A stretch of 64,000 bases of DNA from contig JBMNHZ010000007.1 in the NCBI GenBank assembly GCA_050950645.1, positions 1 through 64,000 of the forward strand, written 5' to 3'. Numbering within the stretch: the first letter of the stretch is position 1; each line of letters opens with the position of its first letter. The notes beneath the pieces are model-generated. The model did not search any database. It was not told where the DNA came from and saw only the letters and a list, made by a program, of their open reading frames with translations. Both the position numbers and the translations under genes were made by a program. Source of the stretch: BRH-c25 sp012519325. GTDB lineage: Bacteria; Bacillota; Clostridia; Lutisporales; Lutisporaceae. Below, piece after piece: positions 28,392 through 37,222 of the stretch.

Positions 28392-29495
28392 TTATATTGA
28401 TTTTTCAATTTTGTCGAAAGCACTAATTACAGGTTCAATATCTGAGTTTATTCTTAACCTTACAAAACTTTTATCAAGACCTATAAACCCTTCTCCCGAA
28501 ATTGACAGCACATTGTTTTCCCTCAATAATTCCTCCAAATTTATTTCAGAATCAGGATGTTTAATGGTCATTATAGGAACATTTAAATCTGTTTCTAAAA
28601 CTATGACTTTATGTAAGCTGTCAATTAATTGCGTTTTAATTCTATTTACCTTTTTCATGCTATAATTTATAAACTGAATATCCTTTAACGCAGCAGCTGC
28701 TAAATGCCCGGCAAACCCACTTATGGAATAAGGATTGGATATCTTGTTGTAATACTTCATCAGCTTTTCGGTGGCAATAAGATAACCTCCCCTGATACCG
28801 GCCAGCCCCAGGCCTTTTGAAAAAGTTCTGATAACCGCAACATTGTCATAATCATTTATTAGAGTTACTGCTGAATTGGCATTATCCATAAAATCACCAT
28901 AAGCTTCATCAACCACTACGCATATTCCGAATTTCTGTGCTTTTTCTGCTATGGTTTCAATGGCAGATATTGGAATAACCTGGCCTGTCGGATTATTGGG
29001 ATTGTCAATATAAATAAGCTTGTAATTTTTATTCATTTTCTCCAGAAACAACTGAAGATTAAACTTATACTTGTTTTCCATAGTCATCAGGTAATAATCG
29101 TATATTCCACCATAGCTTTTAACATCATCGATATAATCAACGAATTGCGGAGAATAACCCAGCACTCTGGAATTGGCATCCAGAAACAACTTGTTTATTT
29201 TATAAATAATATCTATTGAACCGCTGCCGAAAGCTATATTCCCGTATTTTAAACTGATTTTATCCCTCCAATACTCGGCAATTGCTCCTTTTAGTCCAAT
29301 ACACGACTCCGGATAAAGATTAATTGATTTCGGGGGAATAGCTTGAATAGCTTTCCTTACTTCATCTGAAAAGCCGAAGGGATTGATTCCTGAAGAACAG
29401 TCCGTGAAATTTGAAAGATCCTGGGGCACATTGTTTTTTGCTGCATAACTGCTTTTGCAAAAATTCAATATGCTTTCTCTCAGCTTGTATTCCAT
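28392..29495 (-). CDS. HisC/CobD-like class I PLP aminotransferase
   Basis: 367 residues from the ATG at 29495 with AAAGGAGGG just upstream; the longer reading starts at a GTG inside that region. Signatures are IYIDNPNNPTGQVIP, VVVDEAYGDFMD and the PLP lysine in IRTFSKGLGLAGIRGGY. The family holds histidinol-phosphate aminotransferase and threonine-phosphate decarboxylase. No his or cob genes are nearby, and its partner is a class III aminotransferase, so a catabolic or biosynthetic amino-acid role is more likely than histidine synthesis. Confidence 0.85.
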   Translation of the reverse strand: MEYKLRESILNFCKSSYAAKNNVPQDLSNFTDCSSGINPFGFSDEVRKAIQAIPPKSINLYPESCIGLKGAIAEYWRDKISLKYGNIAFGSGSIDIIYKINKLFLDANSRVLGYSPQFVDYIDDVKSYGGIYDYYLMTMENKYKFNLQLFLEKMNKNYKLIYIDNPNNPTGQVIPISAIETIAEKAQKFGICVVVDEAYGDFMDNANSAVTLINDYDNVAVIRTFSKGLGLAGIRGGYLIATEKLMKYYNKISNPYSISGFAGHLAAAALKDIQFINYSMKKVNRIKTQLIDSLHKVIVLETDLNVPIMTIKHPDSEINLEELLRENNVLSISGEGFIGLDKSFVRLRINSDIEPVISAFDKIEKSI

Positions 29496-29663
29496 ATGGG
29501 TCCCTCCTTTCACTCGCCTTATATTCTCTATAAATTTAATATATATTCAAATTTTTTAATATTTGCTTAATTAATTTATACTTTAAAAATTTCATTATAT
29601 ATTAATATACTCAGCTTCTTCTATTAGTCAATAGGTTTTTTAATATTTATACAAAAAACAAAA

Positions 29664-29691
29664 AAACCTTGATTTCTCAAGGTTTAATAAT
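29664..29691 (-). terminator. Terminator after tRNA-Lys
   Basis: On the - strand stem AAACCTTGA/TCAAGGTTT with a 4-base loop and a following T7 run, 13 bases past the tRNA 3' end. Confidence 0.8.
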
Positions 29692-29703
29692 CAAAAAATT
29701 ATA

Positions 29704-29779
29704 TGGTGCGCCATTAGGGACTCGAACCCCAGACCCATTGATTAAGAGTCAATTGCTCTACCAGCTGAGCTAATGGCGC
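29704..29779 (-). tRNA. tRNA-Lys (anticodon CTT)
   Basis: 76 bases including an encoded CCA. The acceptor stem GCGCCAT pairs with ATGGCGC and the discriminator is A. The D arm starts TAGCTCAGCTGG, the anticodon stem ATTGA/TCAAT encloses loop CTCTTAA (anticodon CTT), and the T arm has GGTTCGAGTCC. All arms fold cleanly. It is a single isolated tRNA with its own terminator. No integrated element abuts it. Confidence 0.96.
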
Positions 29780-30011
29780 ACATTTTGTTTATCCGGTTAT
29801 TCAACCGAGCTTTTTCATTATACAAAAGAAAATTAGTTGTGTCAACATGTTATTCTTGGTTTATAACGAATTTTTTGATACACTTTTTCCAGCACATTCA
29901 TACAATATAAAATTTGCACTTGTAATATGTCTTATGGCAAAATATGACTGGATTTATTTAAGCTAAATGATATATAATTGTTAGTAATAAAAAATCGGGA
30001 GGGTAACGATT

Positions 30012-30389
30012 ATGATTCCATTAAGCCAAACAATTCAATCAGGTGACTGGAAAGGCGAAAAACATGTTCCGGTAATTCACTGCCCTGACAAGGTAAAGCC
30101 GGATACACCATTTGAAGTAAAGGTGACAATCGGAGATGCAATACCTCATCCCAATACCTTTGAACACCATATAGTATGGATAAAGGTATTTTTCCAACCG
30201 GAAGGCTCGAAATTCCCGGTAGAAATTGCTGATTTCAACTTCTCTGCTCATGGAGAAGGAGAAGCCTTCACAGACCCGGTAGGGCTGACCCAGGTTAAAG
30301 TAAAGAAATCCGGAAGCATATACGCATTATCTTACTGCAATATCCACGGATTGTGGGAAAGCAGCAAAGCAATCAGTCTGGAGGATTAA
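30012..30389 (+). CDS. Superoxide reductase (neelaredoxin type)
   Basis: 125 residues, the size of a one-iron superoxide reductase without the desulforedoxin domain. The iron site is visible: the Glu-Lys-His of GEKHVPVI, the histidines of IPHPNTFEHHIVW, and the Cys and His of SYCNIHGLWES near the C-terminus. It reduces superoxide to peroxide with electrons from rubredoxin in anaerobes, in the cytoplasm. GGGAGGG precedes the ATG, and a TATAAT-type -10 lies near 29970. Monocistronic, with a terminator at 30,407. Confidence 0.93.
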   Translation: MIPLSQTIQSGDWKGEKHVPVIHCPDKVKPDTPFEVKVTIGDAIPHPNTFEHHIVWIKVFFQPEGSKFPVEIADFNFSAHGEGEAFTDPVGLTQVKVKKSGSIYALSYCNIHGLWESSKAISLED

Positions 30390-30406
30390 AAACAGCAAAA
30401 AAGGAA

Positions 30407-30432
30407 GGGTCTTCCCATTTTGGGAAGACCCG
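30407..30432. terminator. Shared terminator between superoxide reductase and hsp20
   Basis: Stem GGGTCTTCCC/GGGAAGACCC with loop ATTTT lies between two convergent stop codons and can serve both strands. Confidence 0.8.
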
Positions 30433-30441
30433 ATTCATTTG

Positions 30442-30894
30442 TTATTGAATCTCTATTCTGCTTTTCTTGCTTACTCCCGATTCCTTCTTGGGAAGTATCA
30501 CCGATAAGACACCATTTTCAAACTTGGCAGAAATTTGATCTTCAATTACATTTTCAACATAGAAGCTTCTGCAGTAACTCCCGCTTCTTCTTTCTTTTCT
30601 GATATAGTTTTCTTTTTCTATGTTTGTTTCTTCATTTCTTGATACTAATATTGTAAGCCTGTCATTATTAAGGTCCACATTGATCTCTTCCTTTTTTACT
30701 CCTGGTAAATCGGCTTCAACAATATACTCCTTTTCATTTTCCTTTATATCTACTTTAATCTGTGCATCACCTGCAAAGAATGCCGGCATAAAGGAATCTC
30801 CGAAGAAATTGTCAAGAAAACCGCCTATGTTGAAAACATCATGTGGCCTTTCAGATAAGCCTCTGTTTCTTCTGCCGTATGGCACTAAAAACAT
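30442..30894 (-). CDS. Hsp20-family small heat-shock protein
   Basis: 150 residues from the ATG at 30894, chosen because GGAGGTG stands six bases before it; a longer reading begins 13 codons upstream. The alpha-crystallin domain covers about residues 45-140 (IKENEKEYIVEADLPGVKKE, FENGVLSVILPKKE), with the terminal IxI-type RIEIQ. The protein holds unfolding proteins in solution during stress. A CtsR box and promoter lie just upstream, so heat control by CtsR is inferred. Confidence 0.93.
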   Translation of the reverse strand: MFLVPYGRRNRGLSERPHDVFNIGGFLDNFFGDSFMPAFFAGDAQIKVDIKENEKEYIVEADLPGVKKEEINVDLNNDRLTILVSRNEETNIEKENYIRKERRSGSYCRSFYVENVIEDQISAKFENGVLSVILPKKESGVSKKSRIEIQ

Positions 30895-30941
30895 ATAAAA
30901 CACCTCCGAATAATATGGTAATTTATGGTCCATAATTTGAC

Positions 30942-30958
30942 TTTGACTTTCTTTGACC
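30942..30958 (-). promoter_or_regulatory. CtsR operator upstream of hsp20
   Basis: On the - strand GGTCAAA-GAA-AGTCAAA, a perfect fit to the CtsR heptamer repeat (A/G)GTCAAA-NAN-(A/G)GTCAAA, followed by a third GTCAAA. A TTGTAT-N17-GATAAT promoter lies directly upstream at about 30,969-30,997. Confidence 0.88.
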
Positions 30959-30999
30959 TTTGTCTATATTATCACATTTATTATGCGGAAATACAAATA

Positions 31000-31177
31000 T
31001 TATTATTCTTTATTTGCTGCCAAATTTGTTCAAATTTACATAATATATAAATGTATCTCCTTTTTTCTCAAAAAAACTTCGTCTTAAAGGTGTTGGTGAC
31101 ATAATCCTATAATATAATATGAAAATTTTAGTTTTATCGTAACTGTACTTGCATAATTAACTAAGTCTTCAAGTAGT
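31000..31177. other. Intergenic region without a gene
   Basis: AT-rich sequence between the hsp20 promoter and the tandem repeat array. I see no coding sequence, RNA or clear signal in it. Confidence 0.5.
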
Positions 31178-31618
31178 ATGATATAATAATTGCAGTTCCT
31201 GCAATTATTATAGATTGAATGCCCGTGCGAACTTTTGCTCCGCAAAGCGCACATGGGCGAATATCATAAATCTTTATAGATTTATGATATAATAATTGCA
31301 GTTCCTGCAATTATTATAGATTGAATGCCCGTGCGAACTTTTGCTCCGCAAAGCGCACATGGGCGAATATCATAAATCTTTATAGATTTATGATATAATA
31401 ATTGCAGTTCCTGCAATTATTATAGATTGAATGCCCGTGCGAACTTTTGCTCCGCAAAGCGCACATGGGCGAATATCATAAATCTTTATAGATTTATGAT
31501 ATAATAATTGCAGTTCCTGCAATTATTATAGATTGAATGCCCGTGCGAACTTTTGCTCCGCAAAACGCACATGGGCGAATATCATAAATCTTTATAGATT
31601 TATGATATAATAATTGCA
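31178..31618. repeat. Tandem array of 106-bp units made of three hairpins
   Basis: Four complete units start at 31,178, 31,284, 31,390 and 31,496, and a fifth partial copy starts at 31,602. They are nearly identical: unit four has A for G at 31,565. Each holds three inverted repeats: AATAATTGCAG/CTGCAATTATT, a GCCCGTGCG...CGCACATGGGC stem with inner TTTTGC/GCAAA, and ATATCATAAATCT/AGATTTATGATAT. Each also has a TATAAT inside GATATAATAATT. The last partial copy lies about 50 bases before the mscS start and may supply its -10. There are no spacers, so this is not a CRISPR array. Confidence 0.95.
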
Positions 31619-31655
31619 ATACCAAATTATAATTTTTTTAAGGTCGGTGTTGCAA

Positions 31656-32849
31656 ATGATTAATTTAATTAAAAATTGGCTGGTAAATAACAATATGAAT
31701 GAAGGGCTTTCTATCATTTTGTCAAATATTATCGCAGCTGTCACTATTGTAATATTCAGCATAGTGATTAATTTAATTGTAAAAAAGTTCTTCCTGAAAG
31801 CTGTTAAAACATATGCTGCAAAATCACCCCAAAATTGGGATGATATTCTACTGAAGAACAAATTTTTCGATCAACTGGTTAGCATTGTTCCGGGATTTGT
31901 AATTTATGGATTTGCACCTGTTTTCCATGAATATCAAGACTGGATACAGAGAATAGCCTCTGCCTATATAGTTATAGTTGTTTTATTCGCTGTACATAAG
32001 CTTCTTAATGCAGTAGATGAAATTTACAGAAGCAGCCGGGAAGAAAGAACAAGGCCAATAAAAGGATTTCTTCAGGTTATTGAAATCATTGCGCTTATTA
32101 TAGGAATTATCTTAATCATTAGCTTTCTTATAGATCGTTCCCCCTGGATTATGCTAAGCGGTATCGGAGCTGCAACAGCAATAGGTTCACTGGTATTTAA
32201 GGATTCCATACTTGGGTTTGTAGCCGGTATTCAGCTTACTGCAAATAATATGGTAAAGCTTGGTGACTGGATTGAAGTGCCTAAGTATGGTGCAGATGGG
32301 GATGTAATAGATATAACGCTGCATACGGTCAAGGTTCAGAACTGGAATAAGAGCATATCTATGATTCCGACTTATGCATTAATATCAGACTCATTCAAGA
32401 ATTGGACCGGAATGCAGGAATTCGGGGGCAGGAGAATAAAAAGAGAAATTAATATAGACTTGACCAGCATAAAATTCTGCACTGAGGAAATGCTGGAGAA
32501 ATTTAAAAAATTCCCGTACCTTCAAGAGTTTCTAAACAGTTATAATAACGAGCATGTAAATGAAAAACAGCTGACTAATATTGATGTCTTCAGAGCTTAT
32601 CTGGTGGAATATTTAAAGAATCACCCCAAGCTTAACAACAAAATGACTCAAATGGTAAGGCAGCGTCAACCGACTGAATTCGGTCTGCCTTTAGAAATAT
32701 ATGTTTTTTCGGATGGAACGAGATGGGCTGATTATGAAGTCATACAATCGGAAATTTTCAGCTATGTTATTGCAATAATTCCGGAATTTGATTTAAGGAT
32801 ATATCAAAACCCCTCGGGATATGATTTAAAAAATTTAAATCTGCATTAG
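31656..32849 (+). CDS. MscS-family mechanosensitive channel
   Basis: 397 residues from the ATG at 31656 (MINLIKNWLV); an earlier in-frame ATG lies inside the repeat array. Three to five hydrophobic helices precede the pore-lining segment (SGIGAATAIGSLVFKDSILG, then FVAGIQLTANNMVKLGDWIE), which carries the Gly/Ala packing pattern of MscS TM3 and leads into the beta domain. The C-terminal domain is soluble. The channel vents solutes on osmotic downshock. It resembles the longer YbdG-like members more than E. coli MscS. The upstream region is the 106-bp array. Confidence 0.88.
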   Translation: MINLIKNWLVNNNMNEGLSIILSNIIAAVTIVIFSIVINLIVKKFFLKAVKTYAAKSPQNWDDILLKNKFFDQLVSIVPGFVIYGFAPVFHEYQDWIQRIASAYIVIVVLFAVHKLLNAVDEIYRSSREERTRPIKGFLQVIEIIALIIGIILIISFLIDRSPWIMLSGIGAATAIGSLVFKDSILGFVAGIQLTANNMVKLGDWIEVPKYGADGDVIDITLHTVKVQNWNKSISMIPTYALISDSFKNWTGMQEFGGRRIKREINIDLTSIKFCTEEMLEKFKKFPYLQEFLNSYNNEHVNEKQLTNIDVFRAYLVEYLKNHPKLNNKMTQMVRQRQPTEFGLPLEIYVFSDGTRWADYEVIQSEIFSYVIAIIPEFDLRIYQNPSGYDLKNLNLH

Positions 32850-32867
32850 CTCAAAATGCAGCTAATA

Positions 32868-34904
32868 TTATTTCGACTTTAATTCTCTCATTGTATTTTC
32901 CTTAATAGATGATGCATTGGAATCAGAATCCACTTTAAGCCTTTCTTGTGAAAGGGATACATAAATTGCAAGGGGTACCAGGATACAACTCAATAATATT
33001 CTTGCTGCAGTATCCTGAAATGTCTGTATTATTGTAAATATTACCGCAATTATAGGCAACAGCTGAACATTGCTGTTCTTAATGAACAGATATTTCATGT
33101 CCCTTTCCACTGTAACAATGCTGTTCAGAGAGTACATCCCCAATGCAACTCTGTACTTTGCAGGAATACCGATTAATGTACTTGCATCAACATCATCATA
33201 TACAAGAACATTTGAACTCTTGAGCACTTCAAAGGAATCAAAGGGCAGTGCCCTTAATATTACCTCATGCCCTCTGTGCCTCACAATCAGCTTGTCCGTC
33301 TCACTGATACCAAGTATTTTCATTGTAGCAGGCATTATTCGCACAATATCACTGTTTTCATCTGTGGGGTAAGGCCTTCCTACTCTTAGATATACTGACT
33401 TTGTTTTAATCGGTCCGGACAGTATCCTGTATATGATACGATCTGCTCTTGCTTTGAAGCCCATTGCTCTTGCCTTATTATCAATACTGTTCAGTTCAAC
33501 AAGTTCTATTTTATCAAGATCAAGCTTTTTAAAAATACTTCTTAAATCCTCGTTTTCAATCATAGTTTCCATAATCTCATAGTAAGAATGCTTATCCTTG
33601 TAGCTCCGCCTCAGGGTTTCCTTTTCCGATTCATTCAGAACACCGCTTTCAAGATACTTGAGAAAATCATTTTTCAATATCACTTTCTTGGGAATATTGA
33701 CATTCATAATATGCCTTTGATAATAGTTGAGGAATATCTTTCCTTTTGCGGTTGTATCTCTTGCAACGGCCAAACCTTCCAGGTAAAAGTCTATATCATC
33801 ATGTCTGTTGTATAGCTGGTAGCTTTTCGTCAGGTCAACCTTATCAATCAGATCAGGACATATAAGAATATTTTCCGAACCTACCTTGGGAATTCCAATA
33901 GGCAGCATTATTGCCTTTTTCCTGTTTACAAGTACGTATTTTGTTTCTTCTGCATCAGCATCTCCAAAAATGTCCCTGTACAATTTATTGGTTAGGTACA
34001 CCTTGCCTGGCAGAAAATTCTGTTTGTTATCTATAATCTTGTACCTGGCAACAAATTCTGTCTTGCTGCAATTATCAAGTATGGAATTTACTTGGAAGGA
34101 GTCATTTTTTTTGAACCCATATTTTTCTGCATCTTCCCTGCTGAATTCAATTTTATCTATAGGAAGGTGCTTTTTGCTCTTTTTGGCTTCAAAAATGTAT
34201 GTATCGGAATCCCATTCATAGGTATTTAACATGGATATTATGGAGCACAGACCTTTCATGAAACTCACAAACTCTTCCTGGTTTTCGGATACTTCCCTGT
34301 ATTTCCTGTTTACTTCCATCTGGATTGACGGTATCCTGCAAACCTCGGCCATTGTCCTTGATACGTTGTTCTGCGGGCTTGCCGTAAAAACCTTATTCTC
34401 TTCAACTTTAGGTATTCCATATCTGTTGAATATGACCCGGAACAAATCAGGGATAAAATCATTTCCCCAAAGGGTTTTTGAATAGTCAGTACCCAGATCG
34501 ATATCAAACTCCCTGTTCTCCGCAGCTCCATGCAGGTCTATGAATATGCATATATTCTCTTTTCTGATAATCTCTATCAGGCTGTTCTTGTAGCCTCCAT
34601 CCCCGCAAGCAGGATCATAGTTGGGATCATAGTTGTCATTTTTGGTTTTATAAAATACATGGCATCCGGTCAACAAATGCAGCATTCTGGCAATTGAACC
34701 GGTAAATATGTCTGCATATTTTACTTTGCCGTTCCTCCAATGATTTACCGAATGAGGTGCAGACACTAAAACCGGTATGGTTCCCTTTTCATATTTATAG
34801 CCATAATCAATTTTAGAATCTCCATCATAATTATTCATGGAGAATGCCCGTTCAAGCAAAAGGGTCTTTTTTATTATGTATTCGCGGCTTTTATTGTTAA
34901 TCAT
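32868..34904 (-). CDS. N-formylglutamate amidohydrolase-like protein with extra barrel-like and membrane parts
   Basis: About 678 residues from the ATG at 34904, which has GAGG five bases upstream; another in-frame ATG lies six codons earlier. The N-terminal 250 residues look like the FGase family (PVLVSAPHSVNHWRNG, CIFIDLHGAAENREFDIDLG), which hydrolyses N-acylated glutamate or related amides with a metal. The C-terminal half is unusual. A segment VRIMPATMKILGISETDKLI with VRHRGHEVILRALPF resembles a double-psi beta-barrel, and two hydrophobic helices follow (LLPIIAVIFTIIQTF, ILLSCILVPLAIYVSL). It follows the FolC-like gene by a few bases, so the two form one operon. The function is unknown. 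Confidence 0.65.
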   Translation of the reverse strand: MINNKSREYIIKKTLLLERAFSMNNYDGDSKIDYGYKYEKGTIPVLVSAPHSVNHWRNGKVKYADIFTGSIARMLHLLTGCHVFYKTKNDNYDPNYDPACGDGGYKNSLIEIIRKENICIFIDLHGAAENREFDIDLGTDYSKTLWGNDFIPDLFRVIFNRYGIPKVEENKVFTASPQNNVSRTMAEVCRIPSIQMEVNRKYREVSENQEEFVSFMKGLCSIISMLNTYEWDSDTYIFEAKKSKKHLPIDKIEFSREDAEKYGFKKNDSFQVNSILDNCSKTEFVARYKIIDNKQNFLPGKVYLTNKLYRDIFGDADAEETKYVLVNRKKAIMLPIGIPKVGSENILICPDLIDKVDLTKSYQLYNRHDDIDFYLEGLAVARDTTAKGKIFLNYYQRHIMNVNIPKKVILKNDFLKYLESGVLNESEKETLRRSYKDKHSYYEIMETMIENEDLRSIFKKLDLDKIELVELNSIDNKARAMGFKARADRIIYRILSGPIKTKSVYLRVGRPYPTDENSDIVRIMPATMKILGISETDKLIVRHRGHEVILRALPFDSFEVLKSSNVLVYDDVDASTLIGIPAKYRVALGMYSLNSIVTVERDMKYLFIKNSNVQLLPIIAVIFTIIQTFQDTAARILLSCILVPLAIYVSLSQERLKVDSDSNASSIKENTMRELKSK

Positions 34905-34929
34905 ACGTACCTCACAAATCATTTTATTA

Positions 34930-36282
34930 CTAAAGATTTAGCGTATCCTGCTTAAAATACTCCTTTACATCCCTAACCAGGGATTGTGTGCCTATTATGC
35001 ATACCAGTTCATCACCTTTAATCAGATTATATGCTGTTTCTACTGCATCTTCAATCTCAGATTTATATATAAGCTTTTCTCCTACCATTAGCTTAACTTT
35101 ATCTATTTGAGTTTTCGTGAATCTTAAATACTTGTTCTTGGATGTGGTTAGTATTATCCTTCTTGATATCTCACTCATTTCACATACAACACCCTCATAA
35201 TCCTTATCATCGGGTATTCCGATAATAGAAACCACATCCATATTTCCCATCTCATTTACAACCTCTCTGACATGTCTCGCACATTCCTTGTTTATACACC
35301 CGTCAAGTATGGTTAAAGGGCTTCTGTTTATCACTTCCAGCCTTCCCGGCCATGTTATTCCGCCATATGCCTGCTTAATATTCTCTTCTTTAATTCCTCC
35401 CAGCAAATTCTCTGCTGTGCAAATTGCAATTGCAGCATTATATGCCTGATGCCGGCCCATCAGGTTCAGCCTGATATTACTATATTTGCCATTCCGGGTA
35501 ATGACATCGAAATAAGTACCGTTTCTGTCAATGCATATATTTTCACATGAAAAATCCTGTCCCCAGATAAATAACCTGACACCCTTATCACGGGCTTCCT
35601 TACAAATGACATCCCGGACTTCCCTCTGCTGTCCGGCGCTAACTGCAAACCTCTGGGTGCTGCTGATTATCCCTGCCTTATTAAAGGCTATCTCTGACAG
35701 ATCATACCCCAGGTGCGGCACGTGCTCCAAAAAAACAGTGTTGATGACCGAAGCTTCACTATGTATCCTGGTTACATCGTCAAATCTTGCACCTTTGCCG
35801 CATTCGAACACATTGAAATCAGTCTTTTTATCCTGATAATACAGCATGGCTATAACGGCTGTAATACCGACAGGCCCTATATACTCGACCCCTGTCAATT
35901 GGTTTTGAACTTCCGCTGCATAAGGCTCCAGGATATTAGCATATTTTACAAAATCATCTTCTGAAATTGCATTGCCGTTTATCCTTATTCTCTCCAAAAA
36001 ACTAACCAGATGGGGACTTGTACATAATCCGACCTTAAACCCGTGGGCCTCTATCAGTTTTGATATCATTCTGCTGACCGAGCCTTTCCCTTTGCTTCCT
36101 GTCACCAGCACATTTCTCTGTTTTTTATCCGGCTCTCCCGCATTATCCAGAAGCATTCTTGTTAGATGCGGGCTTCTGGTCATCATGTCCGGCATATCCT
36201 TCGGTATTTTATTAATTGCCTTCATATAGGAACTATAGACAAAATCTTCTGCTTCTTTTGCATTTATAAAAATAACAACCAC
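34930..36282 (-). CDS. FolC/Mur-ligase-like protein
   Basis: About 450 residues. The ATP-binding loop VLVTGSKGKGSVSRM (about residues 58-72) and the following TSPHLVSFLERIRING match folylpolyglutamate synthase and Mur ligases, which join an amino acid to a carboxylate using ATP. Two features differ. The usual EVGLGGRLDATN region reads ECGKGARFDDVT, and the DGAHN motif of the C-terminal domain reads DGCINKE, so the substrate is probably not folate. The start is uncertain: the GTG at 36282 overlaps its own AGGAG. It is coupled to the FGase-like gene, suggesting an amide ligase paired with an amide hydrolase. Confidence 0.75.
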   Translation of the reverse strand: MVVIFINAKEAEDFVYSSYMKAINKIPKDMPDMMTRSPHLTRMLLDNAGEPDKKQRNVLVTGSKGKGSVSRMISKLIEAHGFKVGLCTSPHLVSFLERIRINGNAISEDDFVKYANILEPYAAEVQNQLTGVEYIGPVGITAVIAMLYYQDKKTDFNVFECGKGARFDDVTRIHSEASVINTVFLEHVPHLGYDLSEIAFNKAGIISSTQRFAVSAGQQREVRDVICKEARDKGVRLFIWGQDFSCENICIDRNGTYFDVITRNGKYSNIRLNLMGRHQAYNAAIAICTAENLLGGIKEENIKQAYGGITWPGRLEVINRSPLTILDGCINKECARHVREVVNEMGNMDVVSIIGIPDDKDYEGVVCEMSEISRRIILTTSKNKYLRFTKTQIDKVKLMVGEKLIYKSEIEDAVETAYNLIKGDELVCIIGTQSLVRDVKEYFKQDTLNL

Positions 36283-36321
36283 TCCTATCTTATGTCTCGC
36301 AATAAATGAATAATGCGACGC

Positions 36322-36427
36322 AGGGACATGGGGACGTTTCTCGTGTCTCCAGTGAGACAGGAGAAACGTCCCCGTGTCTTCTTCGTGTCTCCAGTGAGAC
36401 AGGAGAAACGTCCCCGTGTCTTCTTCC
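36322..36427. repeat. Dispersed palindromic repeat, copy 1
   Basis: GGGGACGTTTCTCGTGTCTC faces GAGACAGGAGAAACGTCCCC, and the right-hand half (GTGTCTCCAGTGAGACAGG onward) is then repeated once in tandem. A related copy lies at 42,925-43,020. It is intergenic, probably a REP-like element. Confidence 0.85.
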
Positions 36428-36537
36428 TTAGCAATTATTAATTATATTATTACTTTAAAGTTTTATTTTGTTCAACCTCTACATATCAATTAAGTAACAA
36501 TATTTTGTCCGGTAATACAACGCAGGGGGAATGAAAT

Positions 36538-37050
36538 ATGTTTAATAAAAGAATCCTGATTTTCTGCATTATCCTTGCTTTGATGGCAGCTGCACTTCAG
36601 GCTGTGCCCTTTGTTTTCGGCACAGTATTCTCATTTGCCGTGTTACTGAACGGATTCCCGGTATATATAGCAGCAAGGTTTAGCTATACCCTGGGAATTC
36701 TGGTTTATCTTTCGGCCGCCGCCCTGATGGCTTTATATAACTTTTGCGAAGCTGTATTTTTTGCCTGTACCAACGGCATTATAGGACTTTCTCTGGGCAT
36801 TATGAAAGGCCTCTTCAAGAGTATTTATACCGTTCCTGCCCTTTCCGCCCTTTTGGATATCACAATACTGCTCATGGTAAATTACTTATTCGGCATAAGG
36901 ATTTTCAACTCCTCGGTCTTTGGCACCCCTGTCAGTCAAACCGCCGCTCTTCTCATTCCCATGTATTTTTACTGCTTGGTGTACCTTAGGCTGGCAACGT
37001 CCGTGGATAATCTGCTTCACAAATACATAGACTTTAACATTCATACCTGA
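36538..37050 (+). CDS. Hypothetical integral membrane protein
   Basis: 170 residues with about five hydrophobic segments (FCIILALMAAALQAVPFVFG, LGILVYLSAAALMALY, LLDITILLMVNYLFG, AALLIPMYFYCLVYLRLA among them) and few charges. CAGGGGGAATGAAAT precedes the ATG. I recognise no family; the layout is reminiscent of small transporter subunits. It stands alone between the FolC-like operon and cheW. Confidence 0.65.
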   Translation: MFNKRILIFCIILALMAAALQAVPFVFGTVFSFAVLLNGFPVYIAARFSYTLGILVYLSAAALMALYNFCEAVFFACTNGIIGLSLGIMKGLFKSIYTVPALSALLDITILLMVNYLFGIRIFNSSVFGTPVSQTAALLIPMYFYCLVYLRLATSVDNLLHKYIDFNIHT

Positions 37051-37167
37051 TCTCTAATGGATAAAGGACAGGAAATCCTTTTCCGTAAGCAATTCAGGAT
37101 CGACATGCCGGGTCCCTATAGTTATGGACCAATGCAGATAATGTATTTGTGTTCAGTCATAATGCTA

Positions 37168-37206
37168 AACACAGGCAGCCATACTTCTGAACAGCTGCCT
37201 GTGTTT
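37168..37206. terminator. Hairpin between the membrane-protein gene and cheW-like gene
   Basis: Stem ACACAGGCAGC/GCTGCCTGTGT with a 15-base loop, between convergent genes. T-runs are short, so its strength is uncertain. Confidence 0.65.
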
Positions 37207-37222
37207 CACATAATTCATTTTA

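Noticed and set aside
29704..29779. tRNA-Lys as integration site of the island
   Set aside because: The island is more than 15 kb away and no partial tRNA copy is seen near its ends.
31178..31618. CRISPR array
   Set aside because: Units are 106 bp, contiguous and without spacers, and no cas genes are near.
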